From NCBI RefSeq assembly GCF_001625445.1, contig NZ_LWHG01000021.1, forward strand, positions 310,001-374,000: 64,000 bases of DNA, read 5' to 3'. The notes under the pieces are model-generated. The model searched no databases, was not told where the DNA came from, and saw only the letters and a list, made by a program, of their open reading frames with translations. The position numbers and the translations under genes are program-made. Positions 1 to 8,778 of the stretch are shown one piece after another; position 1 is the stretch's first letter, and each line of letters starts with the position of its first letter. Source of the DNA: Haladaptatus sp. R4 (lineage in GTDB: Archaea > Halobacteriota > Halobacteria > Halobacteriales > Haladaptataceae).

Positions 1-1496
1 TCGTCAACGAACCGACCGCCGCGTCGATGGCGTACGGACTGGACGACGACACCGACCAGACCGTCCTCGTCTACGATCTCGGTGGCGGGACGTTCGACGT
101 TTCCATCCTCGACCTCGGCGACGGCATCTACGAAGTCATCGCCACGAACGGGGACAACGACCTCGGTGGTGACGATTGGGACCAGGCCATCATCGACTAC
201 CTCGCCGACGATTTCGAGTCGGAACACGGCATCGACCTCCGCGACGACCGACAGGCGCTCCAGCGCCTGAAGGACGCGGCCGAGGAAGCGAAGATCGAAC
301 TCTCCTCGCGGAAGGAGACGGACATCAACCTCCCGTTCATCACGGCGACCGACAACGGACCGGTCCACCTCGAAAACAGCCTGACTCGGGCCAAGTTCGA
401 ATCCCTGACGAAGGACCTCATCGACCGCACGGTCGAACCGACCGAACAGGCGCTGTCGGACGCGGGCTACTCGAAATCCGACATCGACGAGGTCATCCTC
501 GTCGGCGGTTCGACCCGCATGCCGCAGGTTTCGGAGAAGGTCGAGGAACTCACGGACCAGGAACCGAAGAAGAACGTCAACCCCGACGAAGCCGTCGCGC
601 TCGGCGCGGCGATTCAGGGTGGCGTCCTCTCCGGCGACGTGGACGACATCGTGTTGCTCGACGTGACGCCGCTCTCGCTCGGTATCGAGGTGAAGGGTGG
701 CCTGTTCGAGCGCCTCATCGACAAGAACACGACCATCCCGACCGAGGAGTCGAAGGTGTTCACCACCGCGGCGGCCAACCAGACCTCGGTGCAGGTCCGT
801 GTCTTCCAGGGTGAGCGCGAAATCGCCAACGAGAACGAACAACTCGGCGAATTCCACCTCTCAGGAATCCCGCCAGCACCCGCCGGAACGCCGCAGATCG
901 AGGTGACGTTCGACATCGACAAGAACGGAATCGTCAACGTCTCCGCGGAGGATCACGGCTCGGGTAACAGCGAGGAGATCACCATCGAGGGTGGCGCTGG
1001 CCTCTCCGACGAGGAAGTCGAGCGCATGCAGGAAGAAGCAGAACAGCACGCCGAGGAGGACGAGGAACGCCGCGAACTCATCGAAGCGCGGAACGCCGCC
1101 GAAGGGGCCGTTCAGCGCGCCGAGACGCTCCTCGAAGAGAACGAGGAGAACGTGGACGACGACCTCGAAGCCGAGATTCGGGACGAGATCGAGGACGTGC
1201 AGGAGGTCCTCGAAGACGAGGACGCGACGAAGGACGACCTCGAAGACGCGACCGAGAACCTGAGCAAGTCGCTGCAGGAGATCGGCAAGCAGATGTACGA
1301 ACAACAGGAGCAAGCCCAGCAGGCCGGTGCCGCAGGTCCCGGCGGAATGGGTGGCGGCATGGGCGGCATGGGTGGAATGGGCGGCGGCCCGAACCCCGGC
1401 GCTGGTGCCGACAGCGGTGCTGACGAGAGCGACGACGAGTACGTCGACGCGGACTTCGAAGACGTGGACGACGACGATTCGGACGACGACGAATAA
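1..1496 (+). CDS. dnaK: Molecular chaperone DnaK (Hsp70), 5' end cut by window
   Basis: ATP-driven Hsp70 chaperone that binds unfolded polypeptides and works with DnaJ and GrpE in the cytoplasm. The reading frame is open from base 3 (first residues [14 protein letters not shown]), so about the first 130-140 residues of the nucleotide-binding domain lie outside the window. Visible are the phosphate-2 motif [10 protein letters not shown], the adenosine motif LVGGSTRMP, the interdomain linker [14 protein letters not shown], the beta-sandwich substrate-binding domain and the helical lid. The tail is a glycine/methionine repeat followed by a run of Asp/Glu, as is usual for haloarchaeal DnaK. dnaJ follows 146 bases downstream on the same strand, the normal haloarchaeal order. 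Identity is certain; only the start is missing. Confidence 0.97.
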   Translation, partial: VNEPTAASMAYGLDDDTDQTVLVYDLGGGTFDVSILDLGDGIYEVIATNGDNDLGGDDWDQAIIDYLADDFESEHGIDLRDDRQALQRLKDAAEEAKIELSSRKETDINLPFITATDNGPVHLENSLTRAKFESLTKDLIDRTVEPTEQALSDAGYSKSDIDEVILVGGSTRMPQVSEKVEELTDQEPKKNVNPDEAVALGAAIQGGVLSGDVDDIVLLDVTPLSLGIEVKGGLFERLIDKNTTIPTEESKVFTTAAANQTSVQVRVFQGEREIANENEQLGEFHLSGIPPAPAGTPQIEVTFDIDKNGIVNVSAEDHGSGNSEEITIEGGAGLSDEEVERMQEEAEQHAEEDEERRELIEARNAAEGAVQRAETLLEENEENVDDDLEAEIRDEIEDVQEVLEDEDATKDDLEDATENLSKSLQEIGKQMYEQQEQAQQAGAAGPGGMGGGMGGMGGMGGGPNPGAGADSGADESDDEYVDADFEDVDDDDSDDDE

Positions 1497-1559
1497 CACC
1501 ACAACCTGAGGCGGGAACTAACCCGTCATCCGGTGCCGACGGGGACTGACTCGTCGGAA

Positions 1560-1587
1560 ACGCGTTCGCCGCTCGCGGCGAACGCGT
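1560..1587. other. Perfect 13-bp hairpin between dnaK and dnaJ
   Basis: Bases 1560-1572 (acgcgttcgccgc) pair perfectly with 1575-1587 across a two-base loop. It lies 64 bases after the dnaK stop and 55 bases before the dnaJ start. It could mark the 3' end of dnaK mRNA or attenuate read-through into dnaJ; no T-run follows, so it is not a classical terminator. The pairing is directly visible; the role is inferred. Confidence 0.6.
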
Positions 1588-1607
1588 GACGAACGGTAGA
1601 CGGACGA

Positions 1608-1617
1608 TTCAAATACC
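1608..1617 (+). promoter_or_regulatory. Possible TATA box for dnaJ
   Basis: The AT-rich ttcaaatacc is centred about 30 bases before the dnaJ ATG at 1643, the spacing expected for a haloarchaeal TATA box with a very short or absent leader. It suggests that dnaJ can be transcribed separately from dnaK. Confidence 0.4.
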
Positions 1618-1642
1618 ATCCTACATTACCAAACGATAACTG

Positions 1643-2800
1643 ATGAGCGAGGACTTCTACGACGTACTCGGTGTAAGTCGGGACGCCGACGAGGACGAGA
1701 TCAAGAAGGCGTATCGTAAGAAAGCCGCCGAGTATCACCCGGACGTGAGCGACGACCCGGACGCCGACGAGAAGTTCAAGAAGGTGAAAAAGGCAAAGGA
1801 GGTGCTCTCGGACGACGAGAAGCGCCAAGCCTACGACCAGATGGGTCACGACCGGTTCGAACAGGCCGAAAAGCGCGGCGGGTTCGACGGCGGTCGCGGA
1901 CCCGGCGGTGCCGGTCAGGGCAACCCGTTCGGCGGCGGCGGTGGCATGGGCGGCATGGGCGACATCTTCAACGAGTTCTTCGGCGGCGGCGGTGGCGGCC
2001 GTCGCAACCCGAACCGTCCTCGACAGGGTGCGAACCTCCGAACCGGCATGGAGATCGACCTCGAAGAGGCGTTCGAGGGCGTGACGAAGCAGATATCGGT
2101 TCGACGGCCGGAGCGTTGTGCTGCCTGTAACGGCGAGGGCCATCCGCCGGACGCGGACGTGAACACCTGTTCGGAGTGTAACGGACAGGGACAGGTTACG
2201 CAAGTACAACAGACGCCGTTCGGTCGCGTCCAGCAGTCACAAACCTGCCCGCGCTGTAACGGCGACGGCCAACAGTATTCGGAGACGTGCAACGATTGCG
2301 GCGGCGACGGCGTCGTCCAGCGGGAGGCGAAACTCAAAGTGGACATCCCGGCGGGAATCGCCGACGGACAGACCCTTCAGATGGAACGCGAGGGCGCACC
2401 GGGTGAGAACGGCGGCCCGAAGGGCGACCTGCTCATCGAGGTCGCGGTGCGCGAGCATCCCGACTTCGAGCGCGAGGGAGACAACCTGTACTATCGGACG
2501 GCGTTGTCGTTCCCGCAGGTCGTCTTCGGCGACAAGATCGAGGTGTCGACGCTCTCGGGGTCTGTCGAGATGGACGTGCCGAAGGGGACCCAGAGCGGCG
2601 AGACGTTCCGCTTGCGAGGCAAGGGGATGCCGCGTCTCCGACGCCGCGGAAACGGCGACCTCTTCGTGAAGGTGCAGGTCGTCACGCCGGACTCGATGAA
2701 CGACGAACAGCGCGAGGCGTTGGAGCAGTTCGCGGAGGCAGGCGGCGAAGAGGTGAACGTCGAGAAGGGCTTCTTCGAGCGAATCAAGAGCAGTTTCTGA
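1643..2800 (+). CDS. dnaJ: Co-chaperone DnaJ (type I Hsp40)
   Basis: Stimulates DnaK ATPase activity and delivers unfolded substrates. The 385-residue protein has the full type I layout: J domain at the N terminus with the HPD tripeptide at residues 32-34, a Gly-rich linker (about 75-125), four CxxCxGxG zinc motifs (CAACNGEG, CSECNGQG, CPRCNGDG, CNDCGGDG), then the C-terminal substrate-binding domains. The ATG at 1643 gives the standard MSEDFYDVLGVSRDAD start. It lies downstream of dnaK on the same strand. Length and motifs are normal, and identity is certain. Confidence 0.98.
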   Translation: MSEDFYDVLGVSRDADEDEIKKAYRKKAAEYHPDVSDDPDADEKFKKVKKAKEVLSDDEKRQAYDQMGHDRFEQAEKRGGFDGGRGPGGAGQGNPFGGGGGMGGMGDIFNEFFGGGGGGRRNPNRPRQGANLRTGMEIDLEEAFEGVTKQISVRRPERCAACNGEGHPPDADVNTCSECNGQGQVTQVQQTPFGRVQQSQTCPRCNGDGQQYSETCNDCGGDGVVQREAKLKVDIPAGIADGQTLQMEREGAPGENGGPKGDLLIEVAVREHPDFEREGDNLYYRTALSFPQVVFGDKIEVSTLSGSVEMDVPKGTQSGETFRLRGKGMPRLRRRGNGDLFVKVQVVTPDSMNDEQREALEQFAEAGGEEVNVEKGFFERIKSSF

Positions 2801-2836
2801 CTCCGCAACCGAACAAGCTAAGCGTTTCTGTGGTGA

Positions 2837-2844
2837 TATTATAG
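2837..2844 (+). promoter_or_regulatory. TATA box for the cupredoxin-like gene
   Basis: The sequence tattatag is centred 26 bases before the ATG at 2866. This spacing puts the transcription start at or next to the start codon, which fits the leaderless mRNAs common in haloarchaea. Confidence 0.55.
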
Positions 2845-2865
2845 ATAGCTACGGACATTCCTCGT

Positions 2866-3528
2866 ATGACCGGATCGAAACTCTCTCGTCGACGGTTCGT
2901 GCAAGTAGTCCTCGGAACGGGAGCGCTCGTCGGTCTCGCACGCGGGCAGGCCGCGACGTTCGAACTCGGCGGACAGGTCTCCGGTTGGTTGGGACAGTCC
3001 CCGGAACCCCTCGCGGACAAGACGAATCCAACGATCCAGATGGTGGCCGGAAAGGACTACGTCATCGCGTGGGAGAACATGGACGGCAACTCCCACAACA
3101 TTGCCATCGGTGACGGGAAAGGAAACATTCTCAAGCGAACCGAAGTCATCGAGACGAGAGGGGCGACCCAAACCCTCGAATTCACGGCGACCACGGAGAT
3201 GGAGACCTACTTCTCGGAGTTCGACCCGGAGACGATGCGCGGCAACCTCATCGTGTTACGGCCGACGACCACGATGAACGGAACCGCAAACGGCACGACG
3301 GGGACGATGGGGGAGATGGGAACGTCATCCACGACGGGCGCGTCGACATCGTCACCGTCCACGTCGTCACCCACAGCCTCGACCTCGCCATCGACGACAG
3401 AGACGACGACGGCATCCGGGGAGACGAGTTCGTCCACGACGGACGGCGGCGGGTTGCCGGGATTCGGATGGCTCGCCGCGCTCGGCGGCATCGCCGCGTT
3501 CGGCTATCTGCTTCGACGGAAGGAGTAG
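2866..3528 (+). CDS. Tat-exported cupredoxin-like (halocyanin-type) surface protein, degenerate copper site
   Basis: Predicted surface-anchored protein of 220 residues. It begins with a twin-arginine signal (KLSRRRFVQVVLGTGALVG, residues 5-23), has a plastocyanin/halocyanin-like domain (about 30-132), a Thr/Ser-rich linker rich in potential glycosylation sites (about 133-195), and ends with a PGF-CTERM-like sorting signal: Pro-Gly-Phe, a hydrophobic stretch, then RRKE. The first copper His is present (NSHNI, His77), but the usual Cys-x2-His...Met loop reads FSEFDPETM, so Ser117 and Asp120 occupy the Cys and second-His positions. It may therefore not bind type-1 copper, although Met124 remains. 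Transcribed alone, convergent with the atoE-type gene. Confidence 0.8.
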   Translation: MTGSKLSRRRFVQVVLGTGALVGLARGQAATFELGGQVSGWLGQSPEPLADKTNPTIQMVAGKDYVIAWENMDGNSHNIAIGDGKGNILKRTEVIETRGATQTLEFTATTEMETYFSEFDPETMRGNLIVLRPTTTMNGTANGTTGTMGEMGTSSTTGASTSSPSTSSPTASTSPSTTETTTASGETSSSTTDGGGLPGFGWLAALGGIAAFGYLLRRKE

Positions 3529-3541
3529 CGGGCGTTTTTTC
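3529..3541 (+). terminator. T-run terminator after the cupredoxin-like gene
   Basis: Six consecutive T residues (3535-3540) follow the stop codon of the plus-strand gene within 12 bases, the usual archaeal termination signal. A small hairpin (cctcg/cgagg, 3545-3560) lies just beyond, between the two convergent genes. Confidence 0.5.
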
Positions 3542-3579
3542 GAACCTCGTTTCGACGAGGTGGGCCGCGGGAAGTGAAT

Positions 3580-5016
3580 TCACATCGGTAGGAACAACAG
3601 TCCGAGACTGATGATGACGCCGCTACCGATCAGCACCAGCACGCAGTAGCCCATGATGTCGCGAACCGAGAGGCCGCTGATGGCGAGCAGTGGAATCGCC
3701 CAGAAGGGTTGGATCATGTTCGTCCACGCGTCGCCCCACGCGGCAGCGATGGCGACGCGGGGGACGCTCGTGCCGCTCGAATGGGCGGCCTTCACGAGCG
3801 TTTCGCCGACGACCGCCCACTCGCCGCCGCCACTGGGGACGAAGACGTTGACGATACCCGCGGTGAGGAACGCGACTACGGGGAGCGTTCCGTCGGGCGA
3901 GACGTGAACCATTCCCTGTGCAATCTGCGTCGCGAGGCTGGCCGACCCCTCCGGCGCGTAGCCCATGATACCCATGATGCCCGCGTAGAAGGGGAACTGG
4001 AGGATGATCCCCCAGACGTTCTCGACGGCCTCCTTCATCGCGCCGATGTACGCCGCCGGGGTGCCGTGAAGGACGACGCCGAGGAAGAGGAACGAGAAGT
4101 TGACGATGTTCAGGTTGAGGTTGTTCCACGGCATCGTTCCGTCCACGACTCCGCGGACGAAGTAGCCGACGACGGCCAGCAACCCGGCGAAGCCGATGGC
4201 GTACGCGACGAACGACGAGTGTTCGATCCGCTCCGCGAGCGTCATTCCATCCGTCGTCGTCGGCGGTGCCGTGACCGTTTCGCCGCCGTCGGTCGCCGTC
4301 TCGACCTGTTCGGGGTCGAGCGGGTGTTTTTTCGCCTCGCTCTCGGGGTACATCAGCAGGAACAACAACGGGAGGAAGACGAGGCCGACGAGGACGAAAA
4401 TGACGATGTTGGCCGCCGTGAATATGGTCTGTCCCGTCGAAATCGTGGAGTTCAGGACGCCGCTTGCGAGGAGGAAGTTCCCCTCGTCCGCAGTCGAGTT
4501 GAGTACCAACGGGATCGATCCCGCGAGGCCGCCGTGCCAGACGATGAATCCGGAGTAGGCCCCCGCCACGATGATGGGGAAGTCGATGGTTCGGATCTCC
4601 TCCGCCACTTTTCGTGCGAAAATGGCACCCACGACGAGACCGAGGCCCCAGTGGACGAACGAGGCGACGGCGGCCACGACCGGCACCAACGCGGCGGCGC
4701 TTCGTTCGCTCGACGGGACCGCCGCCATCCGTGAGAGAAAGCGATCCACGACGGCGGACTGTGCGAGTGCATAGCCCGTCATCAGAATGAGCGTCATCTG
4801 CATCGCGAATTCGAGCAGTGCCCAGAAGCCACCGTACCACCCGTCGAGGAGGATGTTCGTGCCGTGTTCCAACGGTCCGCCGCTCGATCCGACGAACACG
4901 AACGCGAACCCGTACGCGACGAACGTCAGAATGATCGCGAACAGAAACGCGTCCGGGAGGTAGCGTTCCACGAGTCGTGAACTGCCTTCGGCCATCCGTC
5001 TGATTACGTTTGCCAT
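3580..5016 (-). CDS. atoE: Short-chain fatty acid transporter, AtoE family
   Basis: Integral membrane permease of the SCFA_trans family (AtoE), which imports short-chain fatty acids such as acetoacetate or butyrate. The 478-residue protein is hydrophobic almost throughout, with about 12 membrane spans and a polar loop around residue 230 (ESEAKKHPLDPEQVETATDG). Family-typical stretches include the N-terminal RLVERYLPDAFLFAIILTF and the glycine-rich VFVPSGGGEWAVVGE. The start at 5016 gives the normal family N terminus. A promoter region of about 100 bases is shared with the divergent AMP-ligase-like gene, which may act on related acyl substrates. The exact substrate cannot be read from the sequence. 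Confidence 0.9.
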   Translation of the reverse strand: MANVIRRMAEGSSRLVERYLPDAFLFAIILTFVAYGFAFVFVGSSGGPLEHGTNILLDGWYGGFWALLEFAMQMTLILMTGYALAQSAVVDRFLSRMAAVPSSERSAAALVPVVAAVASFVHWGLGLVVGAIFARKVAEEIRTIDFPIIVAGAYSGFIVWHGGLAGSIPLVLNSTADEGNFLLASGVLNSTISTGQTIFTAANIVIFVLVGLVFLPLLFLLMYPESEAKKHPLDPEQVETATDGGETVTAPPTTTDGMTLAERIEHSSFVAYAIGFAGLLAVVGYFVRGVVDGTMPWNNLNLNIVNFSFLFLGVVLHGTPAAYIGAMKEAVENVWGIILQFPFYAGIMGIMGYAPEGSASLATQIAQGMVHVSPDGTLPVVAFLTAGIVNVFVPSGGGEWAVVGETLVKAAHSSGTSVPRVAIAAAWGDAWTNMIQPFWAIPLLAISGLSVRDIMGYCVLVLIGSGVIISLGLLFLPM

Positions 5017-5114
5017 GATTTCGACTGATAATATCTAGCAATCGAGTATAAACGTTCGTCAGACGCTCAGTGGTGAATCGTCGGGCTTTTGCAGTCTCCC
5101 GGACGAGCATCGAC

Positions 5115-5831
5115 ATGCACATTCTGGGCGACCTCGTCGTCCGTTCCCGACGAAGCGACGATCCGGCGCTTGGGGTTCCCGGTTCCGGAGGGTACGACTA
5201 TCATCGCCTCTGTACGACGGCGTGGAAGACGGGGAACTTCTTCCGGCACCTCGGCGTGCGCGAGGGAGTGACGGTCGGTATCCACGCAAAACCCGCACCA
5301 CAGCCGATTCTGGGCTTCCTCGGTAGCGTTCTGCTCGGCGCGAGCGTGCGGTTCGACCCGCCGAACGACATCGACGCGCGTGTCCTGCTCGCACCGACCG
5401 AGGCGGTTGGCGAGTACGAACTTCCTCCGGGTGGACAGTACGTCGCCTACGGCGATGCCCCTGCCGACCCGACCGTCTCGCACTTCGAAACCGACGTGTG
5501 GAGCGAAAATCCGGTCTTCCCCGAGACGCCGCTTTCGTCCGATACACCTGCACTCACGGGAGCGCGTGAAGTGTCCCACGCCGAGTTGCTCGACGCCGGA
5601 ACCGCGGTGGCCGACGAATGGGGACTCGGCCCGTCCGATTCGGTCGCGGTTCGTGCACCGTTGTCGGACCCGAGGGCGATAGCCGCCGGACTCGTCGCGC
5701 CGCTCCTCGTCGGCGGGGAGTGCGTCCTCGATACCGAGCGGACGGCCGATTTCGCGGTCGTTGACGGCGATTCGGGCGCATCGAACGCGCCCGAATCGCC
5801 TGCGCTCACGCTGGACGACGTTCCGCTGTAA
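5115..5831 (+). CDS. AMP-dependent ligase-like N-terminal domain protein, function unknown
   Basis: A 238-residue protein that resembles the N-terminal half of acyl-CoA/AMP-dependent ligases (for example DYHRLCTTAWKTGNFFRHLGVREGVTV cut into a substrate-pocket-like fold), but it lacks the P-loop-like SSGTTGxPK motif and the C-terminal lid domain, so it should not form acyl-adenylates. The ATG at 5115 gives MHILGDLVVRSRRSD; in-frame GTG codons at 5070 and 5073 are alternatives. A TATA-like gtataaac near 5047 serves this side of the divergent region shared with the fatty acid transporter. It may be a regulatory or accessory relative of acyl-CoA synthetases. The domain call is by pattern only. 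Confidence 0.7.
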   Translation: MHILGDLVVRSRRSDDPALGVPGSGGYDYHRLCTTAWKTGNFFRHLGVREGVTVGIHAKPAPQPILGFLGSVLLGASVRFDPPNDIDARVLLAPTEAVGEYELPPGGQYVAYGDAPADPTVSHFETDVWSENPVFPETPLSSDTPALTGAREVSHAELLDAGTAVADEWGLGPSDSVAVRAPLSDPRAIAAGLVAPLLVGGECVLDTERTADFAVVDGDSGASNAPESPALTLDDVPL

Positions 5832-5890
5832 TCCTCTTTTTTGACTTCCGCAACCACATGGATTAGGATACCTCTCCACGAATCCCGACC

Positions 5891-6667
5891 ATGACCACGA
5901 CGAACATCGACGACGGTTCGGCAATCGGTCTCGGCACGATGGGAATCGACGACCCGGAGCGAATCGCCAGCGCCATCGAGATGGGGTATCGCCACCTCGA
6001 TACGGCACAGATTTACGACAACGAGGCGGTCGTCGGCGAGGCCATCGAACTCGCCGACGTCCCGCGCTCGGACTTGTTCGTCGCCACCAAAGTCTGGGCG
6101 GACAGCCTCGCCCCCGACGACGTGCTGTCGAGCACCGAGGAGAGCCTCGACAAACTCGGTCTCGATACCGTCGATCTGCTCTACGTCCACCGACCGATTC
6201 AGACCTACGATCCGGAAGCAACGCTTCCGGCCTTCGACCGACTTCGGGACGACGGCCGTATCGAACACGTCGGGGTCAGCAACTTCGGCGCTAAGGAAAT
6301 CGAGGCTGCCCGCGACGTGCTCGACGCGCCGATAGTCGCCCATCAGGTCGAGATGCATCCGCTCTACGAGCAGTCGGAACTCCTCGCGGATGCGAAGGAA
6401 CACGACGCCACCCTCGTCGCGTACTCGCCGATTGCCCAAGGCGAGGTGTTCGACCTGCCAGTGATGACGGAACTCGCCGAGAAACACGACGCGACCGCGG
6501 CACAAGTCGCGCTCGCGTGGGTCGTCGAGAAGGGAGCGGTCCCCATTCCACGGTCGGGGAGCGACCACCATCTGCGGGAGAACTTGGCGGCGGGGGAACT
6601 CTCCCTCGACGCCGAGGATATCGCCCGAATCGACGCCATCGACCGCGAGGAGAAACTGTTCGAGTAG
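5891..6667 (+). CDS. Aldo/keto reductase
   Basis: NAD(P)H-dependent oxidoreductase that reduces aldehydes or ketones; 258 residues, a compact AKR-fold barrel. The catalytic tetrad is intact: Asp37 and Tyr42 in HLDTAQIYDNE, Lys67 in VATKVW and His100 in LLYVHRP. The C-terminal cofactor-binding motif VPIPRSGSDHHLREN is also present. Closest in pattern to the 2,5-diketo-gluconate reductase / methylglyoxal reductase group. Single gene; the physiological substrate cannot be deduced. Confidence 0.93.
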   Translation: MTTTNIDDGSAIGLGTMGIDDPERIASAIEMGYRHLDTAQIYDNEAVVGEAIELADVPRSDLFVATKVWADSLAPDDVLSSTEESLDKLGLDTVDLLYVHRPIQTYDPEATLPAFDRLRDDGRIEHVGVSNFGAKEIEAARDVLDAPIVAHQVEMHPLYEQSELLADAKEHDATLVAYSPIAQGEVFDLPVMTELAEKHDATAAQVALAWVVEKGAVPIPRSGSDHHLRENLAAGELSLDAEDIARIDAIDREEKLFE

Positions 6668-6789
6668 TCGGTGTACGAGAACCGGTGTACGAGCATCGGT
6701 GTGTGAGTCGGCAATCGCGTCGCTCGCCACCGTTAGACGGTTGTACGAGAACGCTTTTGCCCTGCCCGTCGAATCGAACTCGATAGCTC

Positions 6790-7071
6790 ATGGCGATACG
6801 CGCGGACGAGATAGAGTTGGTCGTTAGTCTCGGAATACTGCTCGTTAGTGTGGGATTGGGGACCTTGACGTACCTGACGTGGCGGCGCGAGCGCGAGCGG
6901 CGGTTGGCCGTCGTCACCGTCGCCTACGGCCTGTTCGCCTGCCGTGGACTGGCGGTCGTCTTCGAGGAGGCGGTCTTCACCGGCGTACAGCCCGAACTCA
7001 TCGACCATCTCTCGTCCCTGTTCGTCCTGTTCGGCCTCCTGCTGTTCTTCGTGGCGATAGTGCGGGAGTGA
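6790..7071 (+). CDS. Small membrane protein paired with a winged-helix regulator
   Basis: A 93-residue protein with three predicted membrane helices (about residues 9-29, 41-60 and 70-90) separated by a basic loop (WRRERERR). The stop is followed after one base by the ATG of the winged-helix gene, so the two are surely co-transcribed and probably translationally coupled. It resembles the small haloarchaeal membrane proteins that sit beside winged-helix regulators (DUF7521-like). It might sense a membrane signal for the regulator; that is inference. Confidence 0.8.
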   Translation: MAIRADEIELVVSLGILLVSVGLGTLTYLTWRRERERRLAVVTVAYGLFACRGLAVVFEEAVFTGVQPELIDHLSSLFVLFGLLLFFVAIVRE

Positions 7072-7072
7072 A

Positions 7073-7588
7073 ATGGACGAACCCGAACTCGACTCACGGC
7101 GGGCCATCTTCGGCGAGATTCGCGCGACGCCGGGGATTCACTTCCGTGAGTTACTCCGCCGACACGAGTACGCGCAAGGGACGATTCAGTACCATCTCCG
7201 ATGGCTCGAAGACGAGGGGTTGGTCGAGTCCTCCGACGACGGGAACTTCACCCGATACTATCCGGCCCACTCGTTCGAACCGGGCGACAAAACGACGATG
7301 AACGCCCTCCGTCGGAAGTACTCGCGGCGAATTATCGCCCAACTCGCGTCGGAGGACGAACTCAGCACCGCGACGTTGAGCGACCGCGTCGGGAAGTCCC
7401 GTTCGACCGTCTCGTGGCACCTCTCCCGGCTTCACGAGGAGGAAATCGTTGAAAAGGAACGCGACGGGCGCACCGTGTTGTATTCGCTTCGGGATCGCGA
7501 CCGGGTGATGCGCCTCTATGCGACCTATCAAGCGAGTCTGCGCGACCGATTGCTCGACAAAGTCCTCGACCTGTGGGACGTGTACTGA
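7073..7588 (+). CDS. Winged-helix transcriptional regulator with two HTH domains
   Basis: A 171-residue cytoplasmic DNA-binding protein with two winged-helix domains. The first (about residues 8-70) carries HFRELLRRHEYAQGTIQYHL, and the second (about 82-150) carries the ArsR-like TATLSDRVGKSRSTVSWHLSR. It has no ligand-binding domain and no Cys pairs. It is encoded one base after the small membrane protein, an arrangement repeated across haloarchaea, which suggests that the membrane partner relays the signal. Target genes unknown. Confidence 0.88.
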   Translation: MDEPELDSRRAIFGEIRATPGIHFRELLRRHEYAQGTIQYHLRWLEDEGLVESSDDGNFTRYYPAHSFEPGDKTTMNALRRKYSRRIIAQLASEDELSTATLSDRVGKSRSTVSWHLSRLHEEEIVEKERDGRTVLYSLRDRDRVMRLYATYQASLRDRLLDKVLDLWDVY

Positions 7589-8238
7589 GTACGAAACGGC
7601 CGATACGACGTTGTTTGGTTTGCTGAGATTGCAAGTACCGCGCGGCAATGAAGACCGCAACCGCCCTGCCTCCGCAACAGACCACACCCTCCCCAACCGA
7701 TTCGCTCGGTCGCTCACGCTCCCTCACTCATCCCTCGCGCGGACGCACCACGGGTGCGCCACCGTCAGAGCAACGCTCTGACGAGCCACTCGTTCACTCC
7801 TTCGTCGTTTACGAGGACTTCGCGCGCCGTGCAGTTAATCGATAGCACGCAGCCTATCCAACCAGGTGGCGCGCGCGAGAAACGTGCGCGAGGGACGACG
7901 AGCGATAGCGAGGAGGCGGTTGGGGAGGTGTGTGGGCGGTTGCGGGGCGGAAATTCATTGCCGCGCGGTACTTGCAATCACAACCGAATCAAAATCATTC
8001 TCTCGTAGCGAGCGAGGGCGTTCGATGTCTCCGTTCTCAATTGAATAGTTGATCAATCAATCAAATATGTGTCTGAGACGATTTGGCGCGTAATTTCGAG
8101 GTTTCTCTCCCAGATGAACCAGCGTCAATGTCCATACATTCGATGTTCCCATCGAGCGCTTAGACGATTTACACTTCCCGACCGTACCCAACGAAACTCC
8201 GAGTATCGACGAAAATCACTCTCAGTATCCCAACCGAT
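7589..8238. other. 650-base gene-free region holding a palindromic element
   Basis: No convincing gene was found between the winged-helix gene and the di-heme membrane gene. Bases 7627-7979 are a long imperfect palindrome (listed separately). The rest (7980-8238) is comparatively AT-rich in its first part and shows no clear coding frame or structured RNA. Confidence 0.6.
7627..7979. repeat. Long palindromic element with 25-bp perfect terminal inverted repeats
   Basis: Bases 7627-7651 (gattgcaagtaccgcgcggc and five more) are the exact reverse complement of 7955-7979. Inside, the two arms stay imperfectly complementary; both contain a cctccccaaccg module and its complement. The interior has no transposase. 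The module at about 7681-7760 matches one in a second element near 54.6 kb. It looks like a non-autonomous mobile element or a dispersed intergenic palindrome family. Which of these is not decidable here. Confidence 0.75.
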
Positions 8239-8778
8239 TCACTGCGTCGGATTGACGAGGCTCGTTCCTTCGAGGAGTTTCAAGGCCAGCGCGAGTACCA
8301 CGAAGACGACGGACCCGACCACGAGTTGGCCGAGGAGGCCGGTCATATCGCTTCCGATGGCGACCGCGTGAACGATTCCGAACGCGAACCCGCCGTATGC
8401 GAGGGCGTGAACCGCCCCCGGATTGTCGAACCGCCGCGGTTCGAGAAAGCCCAGTGCGGCGAGGACGAGCACCACCAGCGAGACGGCACCGACGCCGACA
8501 CCAGCGAGGAACAGCGAGAGCGGGTAGTTCGGCGCGGGTGCGCTCCCATCGACGACCAACCACGCATCGACGGTTCCGACGAGGCCATGAACCGCCATCA
8601 TGCCGATGCCGAAGACGGCGAGTTCGACGTGTATTCGACGGGAAAGCCGGTGTATCAGGCCGAACCCTCGGGCGGTGAAGAAGATGCCCGTCAACACGGT
8701 CAGCCAGAGCACCGGAAAGAGCACCAGCGCCGACGCGCGGTCGAGGTACCACAGCGCGAGCGTGACGAACCCGTTCAT
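8239..8778 (-). CDS. Ferric-reductase-like / cytochrome b561-type membrane protein
   Basis: Integral membrane protein of 179 residues with about five helices. His50 and His64 are 14 apart on one helix pair and His124 and His137 are 13 apart on another, the spacing of paired heme ligands in ferric-reductase-like and YedZ-type proteins, so it could hold two b hemes across the membrane. Its ATG overlaps the stop of the upstream gene (ATGA), and that gene overlaps apbE, so the three form one operon. It probably moves electrons through the membrane to or from an extracytoplasmic flavin or metal acceptor. It has no C-terminal flavin/NAD reductase domain. Confidence 0.78.
   Translation of the reverse strand: MNGFVTLALWYLDRASALVLFPVLWLTVLTGIFFTARGFGLIHRLSRRIHVELAVFGIGMMAVHGLVGTVDAWLVVDGSAPAPNYPLSLFLAGVGVGAVSLVVLVLAALGFLEPRRFDNPGAVHALAYGGFAFGIVHAVAIGSDMTGLLGQLVVGSVVFVVLALALKLLEGTSLVNPTQ

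Noticed and set aside
7627-7979. Insertion sequence
   Set aside because: There are inverted repeats, but no transposase frame and no clear target-site duplication.
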